A DNA stretch of 64,000 bases from Ceriagrion tenellum (lineage: Eukaryota > Arthropoda > Insecta > Odonata > Coenagrionidae): contig OY720643.1 of assembly GCA_963169105.1 (NCBI GenBank), positions 128,826,041 to 128,890,040 of the forward strand, in the 5' to 3' direction. Shown piece by piece: positions 53,914 through 64,000 of the stretch (within the stretch, counting starts at the first letter, position 1; the number at the start of each line of letters is the position of its first letter). The notes under the pieces were generated by a model. That model ran no database searches. It saw only the letters and a program-made list of their open reading frames with translations, and was not told the origin of the DNA. A program made the position numbers and the translations under genes.

Positions 53914-56640
53914 CTGAATTAATTAAGGTGATTTTGTCTGGCAGTACAGGTGCACGGAGAACAAACTGTGGAATGATTTTTAATATGAAAGTTCAACCTG
54001 ATGCCATTGGAAAACCAGATGACTCAAAAAAAAACACTTCTCGTAGATAATTAATATAGCACAGCTAATCGAAAACAAGGTTGGAAGCCAAATGTACGTC
54101 GAGTTATGTTTCGACTAATCGAGACACTGGAGGAGGGCAATCAGAAAAAGTTTCGAATCGCAATAACCATCTCTTCTGCATGCGTTGTAACGGTCTGGCC
54201 GCCGCAGTGGCGAGCATCAGACATTACCAGCTCATCAGCCACAAAAAAGAGAGCGGAAAGGAATTCCAAATGATAAGTTCAGATGAAAAGTGATTTCTTG
54301 ATTAAAATTGTGTCTCCGGTTTAATGTTCGTTGGAGGGAATGGTGCATAGAATTTTCAACCAACCGAAAATGCCCTATGACTCTCATATTTTCTTCATTC
54401 GGCTCCGGAGAAGATATGCGGGTTTGTTACAATCTCCTCCGAATCATTCTGAAAATCACGTGGTCTGGCATCCGAAGGCAAACTAAGCCATGCGTGTAGT
54501 GTCAAAGTCTGAAACTGCTCTCGGCTTACCCTTAACTGAACTCCATCAGTCACCTGCGTAGCGTGCACTGTTCGCTCGAAACAGTTTAAAATGATGCACT
54601 TGACTTTCCTTTGCGCGATCTTATTTATTGCGCGAGTTAAGGTGGCTCCTCTAGTGTGGTAATCGTGAGTCATTGAGTCCACATTTTGGTAACTTTTCAA
54701 GTTAGTCCGAAAATACCATTTCGCTTAAGTGCGGTTCTTTAAGGGGGCGAGAGCACGCGAGGTAGTTCCCAAGTCATAATAGTTGCTATATCTTTATCTA
54801 ATTTTAGCATTGAAGCATTTATGTAGGTGATTTGTTACTTGTCTCAATCTTTCTGGCGTAAAATCTTTGTTTTTTTTTACTTGTTATCTCGATTATGATC
54901 TACAATTACGTATTTTAGGCTTTATCTTCACTCATTACCGAAGATACCCACCAAAATTTCAAGAATATAATTTCAAGTTTGCCAAATATAATCTGGCCTT
55001 AATTCCGACTCCAAGTTAGAAAACCCTTGATTGTGAATGATGAAGTAACAAACTGCAAAGAGCAGACCAGCAATTTGAAAAATATTTTCGCCAGAAAATA
55101 AATTTGTCCTAGCGACGCTAGACTTGGCAACAACGTTAAATTTCTTGGAAAGGTGTGACTCTCCGAAAGTTATTTGCTATTTCCTATGGAAAAGGATAAG
55201 CACGTGATAAGATTGTTGTGTCGAGAGCTATAGGAGTGTCTGAAGGAGTGTCTGGAGTGTCTAAAGACGGATTTCCAGTACATACTGCTTTTACTTTTAT
55301 TTCTACTTTTAGCTTTGAGCTACCCTGGTAGTTTCATCATGGAATGACAGAGAAATAAAAGTGGGAAATTCGTCCGAAAAAAGGAATTTGAAGGGAGGAG
55401 AAGGAAGATCATAGACATTTTTTCAACTTCTTTCATGTCCTCACGCTGTACTCAGGGTTGTGATGACAGGAGTTTCGTTGTTGTTTGAACCAGTATCTTT
55501 AGGTTTGAGATATGGACATAAAGTTTTGACTTACTTCAAATATACCAGTCCGGTTATTTCTTTTGTAGGATTCTCCCATGCATTGGAGAGAGCTACAAGT
55601 TTTTGTGCGAAAATGGAATTCAGGAAACTCCTTCCTTAAAGACGTGAGGGATTTTGTCCTAAGATCTTTCTAATTTGCATGTGTAGTGCAAGAGGCAAGT
55701 GATCCCAATATGTAATCCCAAGCAAAATATTGTTATTCCAATGGTAGCAAGGATGTAATTAACTGCCACTATAACAGGACAGACCATTGAGCATTACCAG
55801 GAAAAATTTTAACTCTATAATGTAACATTTTATGATTGTAATAGAATTCCCGGAAATGTAACCATGTTGACATATCCATTGCTTTATAATGTATTTAAAG
55901 TTAAAAGGATAACTGAGCATTTGAAACTAACAACTTTTACTTAATGCCAGCCTTTAGTTTTGTAATTCAAGGTTCATGCTAAGTGTACAAAGAGTAGTAT
56001 CTTTTGTCCAATATAATTGTCGCCACTGATGGTCTGGTTAGTATTCCTTGGGGTTGAAACTCGAAGATCAAGAACTTTACGTTTTAGGCACATGTAACAT
56101 GCATGGGAGGAGAGAATCCCACAACTAGGATAGAATTCTGAGGAAACAGTCATCACAATCCAGTCCTAGCGTTGACGATCGAAATAAAGTAAATGGATAT
56201 CTTGTGTCGAACAATGAAGAACCCAAAGAACTATCAGTGTTACATAAGTTCTTTTTTCACCATTCTTGACTAATGCTTTCTGTTCTTGAAATTCAAACTG
56301 TTGCAAAATGTATTCTGTACGTTGTACTTAAGTAAATTATCTGACATTACTATGTACTGTTCGTTTTGTAATAATAATGAGTATGTTTACCGGACTTATT
56401 GCAATATTTCATTTTATGTCATCTTCCTCATGACAATCTCTATTTTTGGGATTTTGCATATAAATTGCATAATTTTGCCTTTTAATTATTCATGGGTGAA
56501 GCACTATACTTTGTATTTCAGTTTATGCAATGCATTTCCATATTGAAAGGAGAAGCTAGCTAACATTCGTTTGGAATAAGTATTTTTGAAAATGTTAAAA
56601 CCTTTGCTTGGAATACGGGAAGCTCTTTTATGAAATGATG
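53914..56640. other. Upstream flank or intron of the fucosyltransferase, nothing recognised
   Basis: A search by eye on the minus strand for a membrane-anchor exon gave no convincing case. The 101-codon frame at 54395-54700 has no hydrophobic segment. No promoter elements could be assigned. Confidence 0.4.
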
Positions 56641-56970
56641 ATGTTGAGAGAATGGATGAGAGTCGAATAAGGATACAGACATGTAAGAGTGAACTGAATG
56701 ATGCGAGAGGGAGAGGTAGGTCGAGAAAGTTGTGTTTGAATGTGGTTGAGGAAATTCTTAGGAGGGGGAATATTAGGAGTCTTAATAACAGGAGGGCGTG
56801 TATGAAGCAGTGTATGGGGGTAAATGAGGCGAAAGAGGTTTGCAAGGATAGGTCAGTATGGAGGAAATTATTGACGCAGAGTTAGGTGTATAATTATGTA
56901 TTTTTGAGTGAATATTTGCGACTGTACCTACCCTGGAAGGGAACGGCGTAATAGGTATGTATGTATGTAT
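56640..56970 (+). mobile_element. LINE 3' end with (TATG)n tail
   Basis: The frame at 56652 ends VNEAKEVCKDRSVWRKLLTQ and stop, the typical C-terminus of craniofacial-development-protein-2-like LINE ORFs. A short 3' UTR then leads to GGTATGTATGTATGTATG. The (TATG) tail is also the junction of the tandem duplication that follows. Confidence 0.7.
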
Positions 56971-58482
56971 GAGAGGTTAGTATACATAATAGGAAGTGAT
57001 GGAGGAGGTTAGTGTGATTTGTTGAGACCTGGTGGAGAGAAGGCTTAGAAAAAGTAAATACGTGAGGACTCAAGGTCTTTTAGCTGGAGGGGAGAGGAGG
57101 AAGGGGTAGAGAAGCGAGAACACCGACCTAAAAAGTCAGATTGAATGTGGTATTGTGTGAAGAAACGTGGGTGGCGACTGGGAGGGACACGGAGAGTGAT
57201 GGCGGATCGTTGCAGCGGGAGCGGTGGCCATTCATCCGTATATTCAGAGGACGGGTACTGAGGCCGATGTAAAAACTAGGGTGCGTCCCTAATTTACTAA
57301 TCCCTCTTTCCTTTAAATTCACTATTCTTCCCGCCTTCATGCCATCCCCTTATTCTTCACTTCCCCTCTTCCTCCTAGTTTTCACGAACGCCGCAAAATA
57401 TATATTCGTCATAGTTGGACATGAAAAACACAACACGTAATAAAAAGAACACTCACGACTTTAAGTCTTTCGGTGGGTCGCCCGCACCTCCATCAGTGAT
57501 AGAATGAGGAGGATGATTAATAAAGGAGGGTTGGTGAGGGAAAGGAGCAGGCAGGAGGGGGTGGGGAAGAGGGGGGAGGGAGAGAGCTTTAGACAAAGTC
57601 GGAAAAAAAGGAAACCAAGTAGCTAAATGTGGCGGGATATAAATGGGAACAGTTGAGGCCAGGTGGACAAAGGGCATTAAAAAATCGGATACAACTTTGT
57701 TATAAGGTCATTAAACTAATTATAGTAGCTGAGAGGGGGAGGGATGCCAGAATGTCTACATTGTACCATTCATCAAAATTTGTATTGTGGTAGGCAGCGT
57801 GTGTGGGGACAGTAAGAGAAGTTATTAGAAGGATTGCAAGAGGCACGGTAATTGTTTTTTCTAATATTGAGGGGGATACTACACATCCCAATGTAAAAGG
57901 CTGGACATAACTTACCTAGAAGGGCATATACTACATTGGATGTAGAACAGGAGGGAGAGGAAACAGAAGGGAGACAGTGATTCACGATTCACAATTTTTT
58001 GGGGAGTCGGTCTGTAACAAGAATTAAACAGGTTTTGCATCTTGGCCTGTTACAACGGATGGCTGGAGGTTTAGAAATATTAGAAGATTTATTGAGGGGT
58101 TTAGTTGCCAATAAAATAGACAGGTTCTGGTACGTTTTTAGACAACAGAGGGATATTTGGGGAATAAGTTAGTAGAAGCAGGATTGCTCGAAAGTAGAGG
58201 AAATAATTCTTTAAGGGGGTGTTCTAGGTACTGTACGCCTGGGAAGAAAGTGGTGCAAATAGAAATGTTGTTGTACTATGGACAAGAGGTTGATATAGGT
58301 TGGTAAGATTTTCTACGAATTGTTTTCCATAAAAGGGATTCAGGGTAGCCCCTGCAGAGAAGAGACTGGTGTAGATTGGAAAGAAAGCGACCAAGGGTCT
58401 CCGAGTCATTGCAAATTCGATGACCTCTGATTGAAAGTGAGTATGGGAGGGGAAGTTTGGTATGAGAGGGATGACAACTGCT
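56954..58482 (-). repeat. 1529-bp tandem duplication, copy 1 (Penelope-like)
   Basis: Identical by eye to 58489-60017 (offset 1535), with the six bases GATGAT between copies. It contains the end of a Penelope-like RT (FYGKQFVENLTNL region, 58224-58409), a GIY-YIG segment LLGKLCPAFYIGMCS (57925-57880), a G-rich spacer (57530-57590) and a second GIY-YIG piece PSFYIGLSTRPLNIRMNGHR (57285-57225). All are on the minus strand and broken. Confidence 0.95.
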
Positions 58483-58488
58483 GATGAT

Positions 58489-60017
58489 GGTATGTATGTA
58501 TGTATGAGAGGTTAGTATACATAATAGGAAGTGATGGAGGAGGTTAGTGTGATTTGTTGAGACCTGGTGGAGAGAAGGCTTAGAAAAAGTAAATACGTGA
58601 GGACTCAAGGTCTTTTAGCTGGAGGGGAGAGGAGGAAGGGGTAGAGAAGCGAGAACACCGACCTAAAAAGTCAGATTGAATGTGGTATTGTGTGAAGAAA
58701 CGTGGGTGGCGACTGGGAGGGACACGGAGAGTGATGGCGGATCGTTGCAGCGGGAGCGGTGGCCATTCATCCGTATATTCAGAGGACGGGTACTGAGGCC
58801 GATGTAAAAACTAGGGTGCGTCCCTAATTTACTAATCCCTCTTTCCTTTAAATTCACTATTCTTCCCGCCTTCATGCCATCCCCTTATTCTTCACTTCCC
58901 CTCTTCCTCCTAGTTTTCACGAACGCCGCAAAATATATATTCGTCATAGTTGGACATGAAAAACACAACACGTAATAAAAAGAACACTCACGACTTTAAG
59001 TCTTTCGGTGGGTCGCCCGCACCTCCATCAGTGATAGAATGAGGAGGATGATTAATAAAGGAGGGTTGGTGAGGGAAAGGAGCAGGCAGGAGGGGGTGGG
59101 GAAGAGGGGGGAGGGAGAGAGCTTTAGACAAAGTCGGAAAAAAAGGAAACCAAGTAGCTAAATGTGGCGGGATATAAATGGGAACAGTTGAGGCCAGGTG
59201 GACAAAGGGCATTAAAAAATCGGATACAACTTTGTTATAAGGTCATTAAACTAATTATAGTAGCTGAGAGGGGGAGGGATGCCAGAATGTCTACATTGTA
59301 CCATTCATCAAAATTTGTATTGTGGTAGGCAGCGTGTGTGGGGACAGTAAGAGAAGTTATTAGAAGGATTGCAAGAGGCACGGTAATTGTTTTTTCTAAT
59401 ATTGAGGGGGATACTACACATCCCAATGTAAAAGGCTGGACATAACTTACCTAGAAGGGCATATACTACATTGGATGTAGAACAGGAGGGAGAGGAAACA
59501 GAAGGGAGACAGTGATTCACGATTCACAATTTTTTGGGGAGTCGGTCTGTAACAAGAATTAAACAGGTTTTGCATCTTGGCCTGTTACAACGGATGGCTG
59601 GAGGTTTAGAAATATTAGAAGATTTATTGAGGGGTTTAGTTGCCAATAAAATAGACAGGTTCTGGTACGTTTTTAGACAACAGAGGGATATTTGGGGAAT
59701 AAGTTAGTAGAAGCAGGATTGCTCGAAAGTAGAGGAAATAATTCTTTAAGGGGGTGTTCTAGGTACTGTACGCCTGGGAAGAAAGTGGTGCAAATAGAAA
59801 TGTTGTTGTACTATGGACAAGAGGTTGATATAGGTTGGTAAGATTTTCTACGAATTGTTTTCCATAAAAGGGATTCAGGGTAGCCCCTGCAGAGAAGAGA
59901 CTGGTGTAGATTGGAAAGAAAGCGACCAAGGGTCTCCGAGTCATTGCAAATTCGATGACCTCTGATTGAAAGTGAGTATGGGAGGGGAAGTTTGGTATGA
60001 GAGGGATGACAACTGCT
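58489..60017 (-). repeat. 1529-bp tandem duplication, copy 2 (Penelope-like)
   Basis: Second copy of the same unit. Its upstream side is continuous with the RT core at 60018-61110, so this copy is the original arrangement and 56954-58482 is the added one, or an assembly duplicate. Confidence 0.95.
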
Positions 60018-61110
60018 AAAGTGAAGGTACTGCTGTTTATTAGTAGGTTTTATATGAACAGAGGTACTGAACTTAAGGTTGGGTAAAGATACGTCGCCAT
60101 CGAGAAAGGTTATATGGGTCGAAGATATATTTGAAGTGTAAGATAGAAACGAGGACGCATTGAGAGAGGAAATGAATGAGTTTAGGTAGTAGATGTCATG
60201 TGTCCAAAGTAGAAAAATGTCATCATATGTACCGGAGCCACAGAAAAGGTTTTAAAGGGGCTTGGGAGACGCAGTTCTCTTCCAGAAGACCGATAAAACG
60301 ATCAGCATAAGAAGGGCTAAATCGGCTTACCATGGCACAGCCCTTGGTTTTGAAGTAGTAGAGATCGTGAAAGGAGAAAACATTGTGGGTGAGAATAAAT
60401 TCAGAAACTTCTAAGAGAAATTTGGTACTGGGTATATGAGGAGTTGGCTGAGAAAATGGCGGATGGAACGGAGACGACCTGAGTGGGAAATGGAAGTGTA
60501 CAAAGAAGCGACGTCATCGTGGCCATAAAAAGTGGTGTATTTTGTGGAAGTGTGATAGAATTCTAATAATTTAGAAAATTGTTTGTATCTTTAATAAATG
60601 AGGGAAGGGCATGCACGTGAGGTTGCAGATATAGGTCGATAAATGCCGAGATGCGTTCAGTAGGGGAACTGCAAGAGACATGAAACAATGGGACGGCCGG
60701 GGATGTTAGTTTTGTGAATTTTGAGAAGGAAGTAGAAATGAGGGGTTTTGGAGTGAGGAGCAGAGAGAAGGAAAATGTCACACTTAGTCAAACTTTCTAC
60801 TGAACCTTTGTGGAGGAGGAGAGATTTTGACTCATTTGCAAAATCAGGAGTGGGATCAGAAGGAACAGCCCTGTAGGAGGAGATATCAGAAAGTTGCCTT
60901 TCGGCTTCGTTTATATAGTCATTAGTGTTAAGAATGACTACCGAGGATCCTTTGTCAGCTTGAGTGATAAAAATTTCGGGGTTATGGATGAGTTGCTTGA
61001 GGGCCGCTATTTCTACTGCGGAAAGGTTGTGTTTTTGGTTACGAGAGTCAATAAAGGAAGCGTAGGACATTTTGGAAAGAAGCTGGTTGGCAAAAATTTC
61101 TACTGAGTGA
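60018..61110 (-). mobile_element. Penelope-like reverse transcriptase, N-terminal and palm region
   Basis: Minus strand: NLSAVEIAALKQLIHNPEIF, ITQADKGSSVVILNTNDYIN (60960-60895), FYFLLKIHKTNIPGRPIVSC (60720-60660), then frame-shifted stretches with a palm-like YDDIFLLWTH near 60225-60195 and FLDGDVSLPNLKFSTSVH near 60110-60050. It continues into copy 2 of the duplication, which holds the thumb and GIY-YIG end. Several frame breaks make it inactive. Penelope-like RTs are related to telomerase and use an EN+ GIY-YIG nuclease. Confidence 0.9.
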
Positions 61111-61445
61111 TTAGAAGGAAGGGACTTGGGTTCTAAAGGAGAAGGAGGTTTGAATTTGGTGAGAGTGGGTTGAATCGAGTCAGAGCTGGCTGGGGTAGAG
61201 GGTTGGGAACTCCAAAAAAACTTTCCATTTCAGATTGCGGCGAAAGTTAATAGCGTCAGAAACAATTTTGATGAGATTAACTTTGAGCGTTGGTGAGAAA
61301 GAGAGGCCTTTATGTTACTTAACAATGACAGTTCGGCTGGCCTTAGAGGCGTGGAGGATAAATTGATTACCTCTTATTGCGGCGCGGCATGTCTAAGGGA
61401 GTTTAAACTCGATTACTTCTGGCTTAACTTTGTGAAAATCCATTC
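61111..61445. other. 5' region of the Penelope-like element
   Basis: Minus-strand sequence between the RT start and the palindrome. It has Ser/Pro/Thr-rich reading typical of Penelope N-terminal tails but no clear motif. Confidence 0.4.
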
Positions 61446-61496
61446 TAAAGAAATTCAATGCGATATGGTACTTTTTTCACAGTTTTTTATTTCAGG

Positions 61497-61531
61497 TCGA
61501 CCGGTTTCGTCACATAGGCGACATCATCAGG
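61497..61531 (-). ncRNA. Hammerhead-type ribozyme core, minus strand
   Basis: Mirror copy of the plus-strand core: CTGATGA at 61530-61524 and the GGTC cleavage side at 61502-61499 on the minus strand. This is the sense strand of the surrounding Penelope-like element. Stem I is again not evident. Confidence 0.7.
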
Positions 61532-61545
61532 TATGATGATGACCA

Positions 61546-61580
61546 CCTGATGATGTCGCCTATGTGACGAAACCGGTCGA
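61546..61580 (+). ncRNA. Hammerhead-type ribozyme core, plus strand
   Basis: CTGATGA (61547-61553), stem II GTCGC-CTAT-GTGAC (61555-61568, one G-U pair), GAAA (61569-61572), loopless stem III ACC/GGT (61572-61577) and C at 61578 as expected cleavage base. Stem I does not form with the bases directly upstream, as these belong to the palindrome loop. Confidence 0.7.
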
Positions 61581-61631
61581 CCTGAAATAAAAAACTGTGA
61601 AAAAAGTACCATATCGCATTGAATTTCTTTA

Positions 61632-62120
61632 CTAAGGGAGTTTGCTCTGAAGGGGAAGAATCGATCGTCAAGGAAGAATCTCTAAATAAGAGGGGGTGGG
61701 GTTCGCTGCGGAAACATCCGGTTTGTAGAAGAGGCTGGGGGAGAGAGGAGAAAGATCTGGTTTATATAAGAAAAGAGGAGGTGGAGTAGTGGATGGGATT
61801 GTTAGCTGCAATGGTAAGGAGAGGCCTTTGTGAACATATGAAGCATGGGAGGACAACGTTCTGTAGGATTTCTGGCATCGGAGGAAAAGAGTGCCATGAG
61901 CTGATTGCAGGCATCTATTAATACACGGAAGATTTTTGGGGGATGAGAGGCTTATGATATTAATAAGAGAATGGATATTAGACTGATATTTCAGAACTAA
62001 AGAAATACATTGAGGGAGAACAAACAGAAAAATAGTGAAAGATCGTTCAAAAATGAATTTTTGAAAGACATTGATGCCGTGGGGATGGAACGCATGATAG
62101 AGCCAAATTAATAATAATAC
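61632..62120 (-). mobile_element. Penelope-like element, 5' part
   Basis: Minus-strand frame SLINIISLSSPKNLPCINRC and SYRTLSSHASYVHKGLSLPL resembles the poorly conserved N-terminal region of Penelope-like ORFs. It sits between an upstream GIY-YIG tail and the palindrome. Confidence 0.55.
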
Positions 62121-62700
62121 TACCGAATTAAGCTCAAGAGTGGAAGAAAATGGTGGGAGTAAAGAACTGAAATATTGTAGCAATTTTCGAAAGATTTCTT
62201 ATGTTGAGAGGCGTGGATCACCACGGGAAGGGAAGCAGATTGAGATGGGTCTTTACAATTAGCTCGGTGATTGTTGATGCGTATGTTAAGCGGCGTTGAG
62301 CTTTTTCCGATATAATAAGCTGGGCATAGTTTACATTGTAAGTGGTAAACGACATTGCTCGTGACGCAAGAGGCGGGAAGAGGGTGAGGGAGGGAGGTGA
62401 TGGAGGGGTTAGGAGGAGGGGAGGAACTGAAGATCGGACATAATTTCTATATGGGACGATTACAAGGAGAGGAGATGGGTTTCGATGCAACAGGGTTTTT
62501 GGAAAGAGGCTTGGTGGATTTAATAATATCAGACAGGTTAGAAGGATGCTTATATTTGATTGAGGGAGGCTTGGAGAAAATTTTAGCAGTGGAGGGATGG
62601 TTTTCAAGAGTAGGATAGAGATCTTTAAATATGAAATAAAATGATTGTGCACCTGGGAAATAAGTTGTGTTCATAGAAAAGAAGCAGGGGTCTTCATTCA
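62121..62700 (-). mobile_element. Penelope-like element, GIY-YIG tail of a second copy
   Basis: Minus strand, two frames: KPPSIKYKHPSNLSDIIKST with paired cysteines shortly after, then SNVVYHLQCKLCPAYYIGKS and TPLNIRINNHRANCKDPSQS (62355-62245), the GIY-YIG nuclease. One frameshift near 62450. This tail lies upstream of another Penelope-like 5' part, the head-to-tail arrangement typical of the group. Confidence 0.85.
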
Positions 62701-63185
62701 TTCATACTCATTTCGATTTTTTTGCATCAACTCGGGAATATTTTGCCTTTCAAGGGAACCAGTATATTTCTACGGACCTTACTACTAAAATCGCTCCCCG
62801 CTTTAAGGGATCATCCAGAGGGCCGCTGGTAAAGTATGGACGGGCGAATGGGCGTTTTTCGTGGGTGTTTAGCCCCTTCCGAGTTGAGAGAAAAATGACT
62901 CACCCTCCTTGAAAGACGCCTGGATGTCGATGAACTTATTTCCAAAGCCTAGTCTTTCGTTATCGTCCTATCTCGATATTCGATTGAAAAATCAATTCCG
63001 CTGAGATTTCTGATTACATAATTCATGCAACTCCTGACCCATATCCCTTTTGGGCGTTAATCAATACGTTTGAAAATGTATTTGATCCCGAAATTCACCC
63101 TCGGCGGCCAATCCGCAACAAAATATTACGAAGTAATATATTTCACTTCGCAACCCTTTACAGTTCATCCAATTGTAAAGGCTTA
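62701..63185. other. Spacer, nothing recognised
   Basis: No coding motif or repeat seen. Confidence 0.4.
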
Positions 63186-63189
63186 CAAT

Positions 63190-63960
63190 GATTACCATAC
63201 TCCACCACAGGACAGTAATGTCTGCTTTCTTTTTTAAATATTGATGTGAAATCGGCTATTTCCAATCGCGGTGTATCTTGCCTTCGCGTAATGTTTTGCT
63301 AAATGCTTCTTTTTTTTTCTTTTTCTACGATTGTTGCGATCTGTGGAGCTAACTCCATGACCATTCAGGTATTCCTTCCAGACATGGGGACTTGTTACTT
63401 TTATCGGAATGCACTTGTTTATTTATTCCATCGCGGTGAATAATGATGTCAGCCATCTGCTCCTTGACGACAGAAATATTTTAATTATGCGCTGTTTTAT
63501 CCTTAGTAACTACATTTTGCAGTGGTGACTCAATAAGTTGGATTTGTCAATACCGTTGGTGACTACTTCACACTTTCGCTCCAAAAAGGTTTCAACAGTC
63601 GAAAAACAGGCAAATAACTCTCTCGTGTTATACTGACTTATGGTTTTCACCCAGTATATCCCTATTATGTTTCTCCTGACGTTTCATAGAGTAGTACGCA
63701 TTATTTTCTTTGTTTTCGAACATAGAGAAAGATATATTCTTCTTGCTTGTTAAGGCTACTGAGGAATCTTGAGGCAATTTCCAGTAGGCTCGGTCTTGTC
63801 AAATATTGTGGATTTTACTGCGATATCGTTCAGTGTTCAAGAGAACAGTGGCGTTTCTTTTATCTGGCTACAACACGGGAACTTCCTACATAACATGAAG
63901 TGGAGAGTTCTGTTCTGAGGTCTTGCCATACTTCATGGTTATTGCAACGAGGCCTCGCTT
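63190..63960 (-). mobile_element. Jockey-like LINE fragment (pre-RT and RT start)
   Basis: On the minus strand AAAAGTAACAAGTCCCCA, then TAGCTCCACAGATCGCA and TACGCGAAGGCAAGATACA are colinear with 52150-52280 of the plus-strand Jockey copy. The upstream 63480-63960 reads as basic pre-RT sequence in several frames. It is short, stop-ridden and truncated near the RT finger region. Confidence 0.65.
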
Positions 63961-64000
63961 TTGAGTTTGAATGAAAAATGTTCGTCAAGTCCTTTGCGAA

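Larger units (their letters stand above)
61446..61631. repeat. Perfect 87-bp palindrome inside the Penelope-like element
   Basis: Arms 61446-61532 and 61545-61631 are exact reverse complements, with a 12-base loop ATGATGATGACC. Each arm carries a hammerhead-type core, so the two cores point away from the centre, one on each strand. The palindrome splits the Penelope-like 5' reading. Confidence 0.97.

Noticed and set aside
54395..54700. 101-codon minus-strand frame as anchor exon of the fucosyltransferase
   Set aside because: No hydrophobic segment and no convincing splice sites linking it to 53913.

Overview
This is eukaryotic, repeat-dense DNA, almost certainly from a large arthropod genome. 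The evidence is long introns with clean GT..AG junctions and a mixture of RTE-like, Jockey-like and R2-like LINEs, Penelope-like elements, a Ty3/gypsy element, a Tigger/pogo transposon and a DD82E Tc1/mariner relative. I cannot name the species from sequence alone. No operons, CRISPR arrays or rRNA genes were seen.

The only host gene I can support is an alpha-1,2-fucosyltransferase of the GT11 (FUT1/FUT2) family on the minus strand. I assembled it from five exons: 53913-53622, 46869-46710, 41165-41045, 26633-26373 and 10081-9812. All four junctions keep the reading frame (intron phases 1, 2, 0, 0). The exons make about 350-370 residues with the HxRRxD donor-binding motif and the conserved C-terminal motif. 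The transmembrane anchor exon was not found, so the gene probably starts upstream, beyond about 54 kb or outside the window.

Layout. 0.6-7.3 kb: a degenerate ~310-bp tandem repeat in both orientations, interrupted by an endonuclease-type LINE and a Tigger transposon. 7.3-9.2 kb: a LINE fragment. 9.8 kb: the last fucosyltransferase exon. Intron 4 (10-26 kb): RTE, Jockey and other LINE remnants, and an RTE LINE split by a 5.07-kb gypsy element with identical 180-bp LTRs. Intron 3 (26.6-41 kb): a ~4.9-kb block bounded by inverted repeats with a DD82E transposase inside, two tRNA-like SINE heads, a Penelope fragment and a restriction-like-endonuclease LINE. Intron 2 (41.2-46.7 kb): a LINE and a Penelope fragment carrying its own insertion. 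Intron 1 (46.9-53.6 kb): a Jockey/CR1-like LINE, a hammerhead-like motif and a Jockey copy ending about 50 bp from the exon 1 donor. 56.6-62.7 kb: Penelope fragments in one orientation, with a 1529-bp tandem duplication and an 87-bp perfect palindrome holding two divergent hammerhead-like cores. 63.2-64 kb: another Jockey fragment.

Almost every mobile ORF is broken by stops or frameshifts. The gypsy element is the youngest datable insertion (identical LTRs, intact 4-bp target duplication) and the DD82E transposase is the best-preserved DNA transposase.
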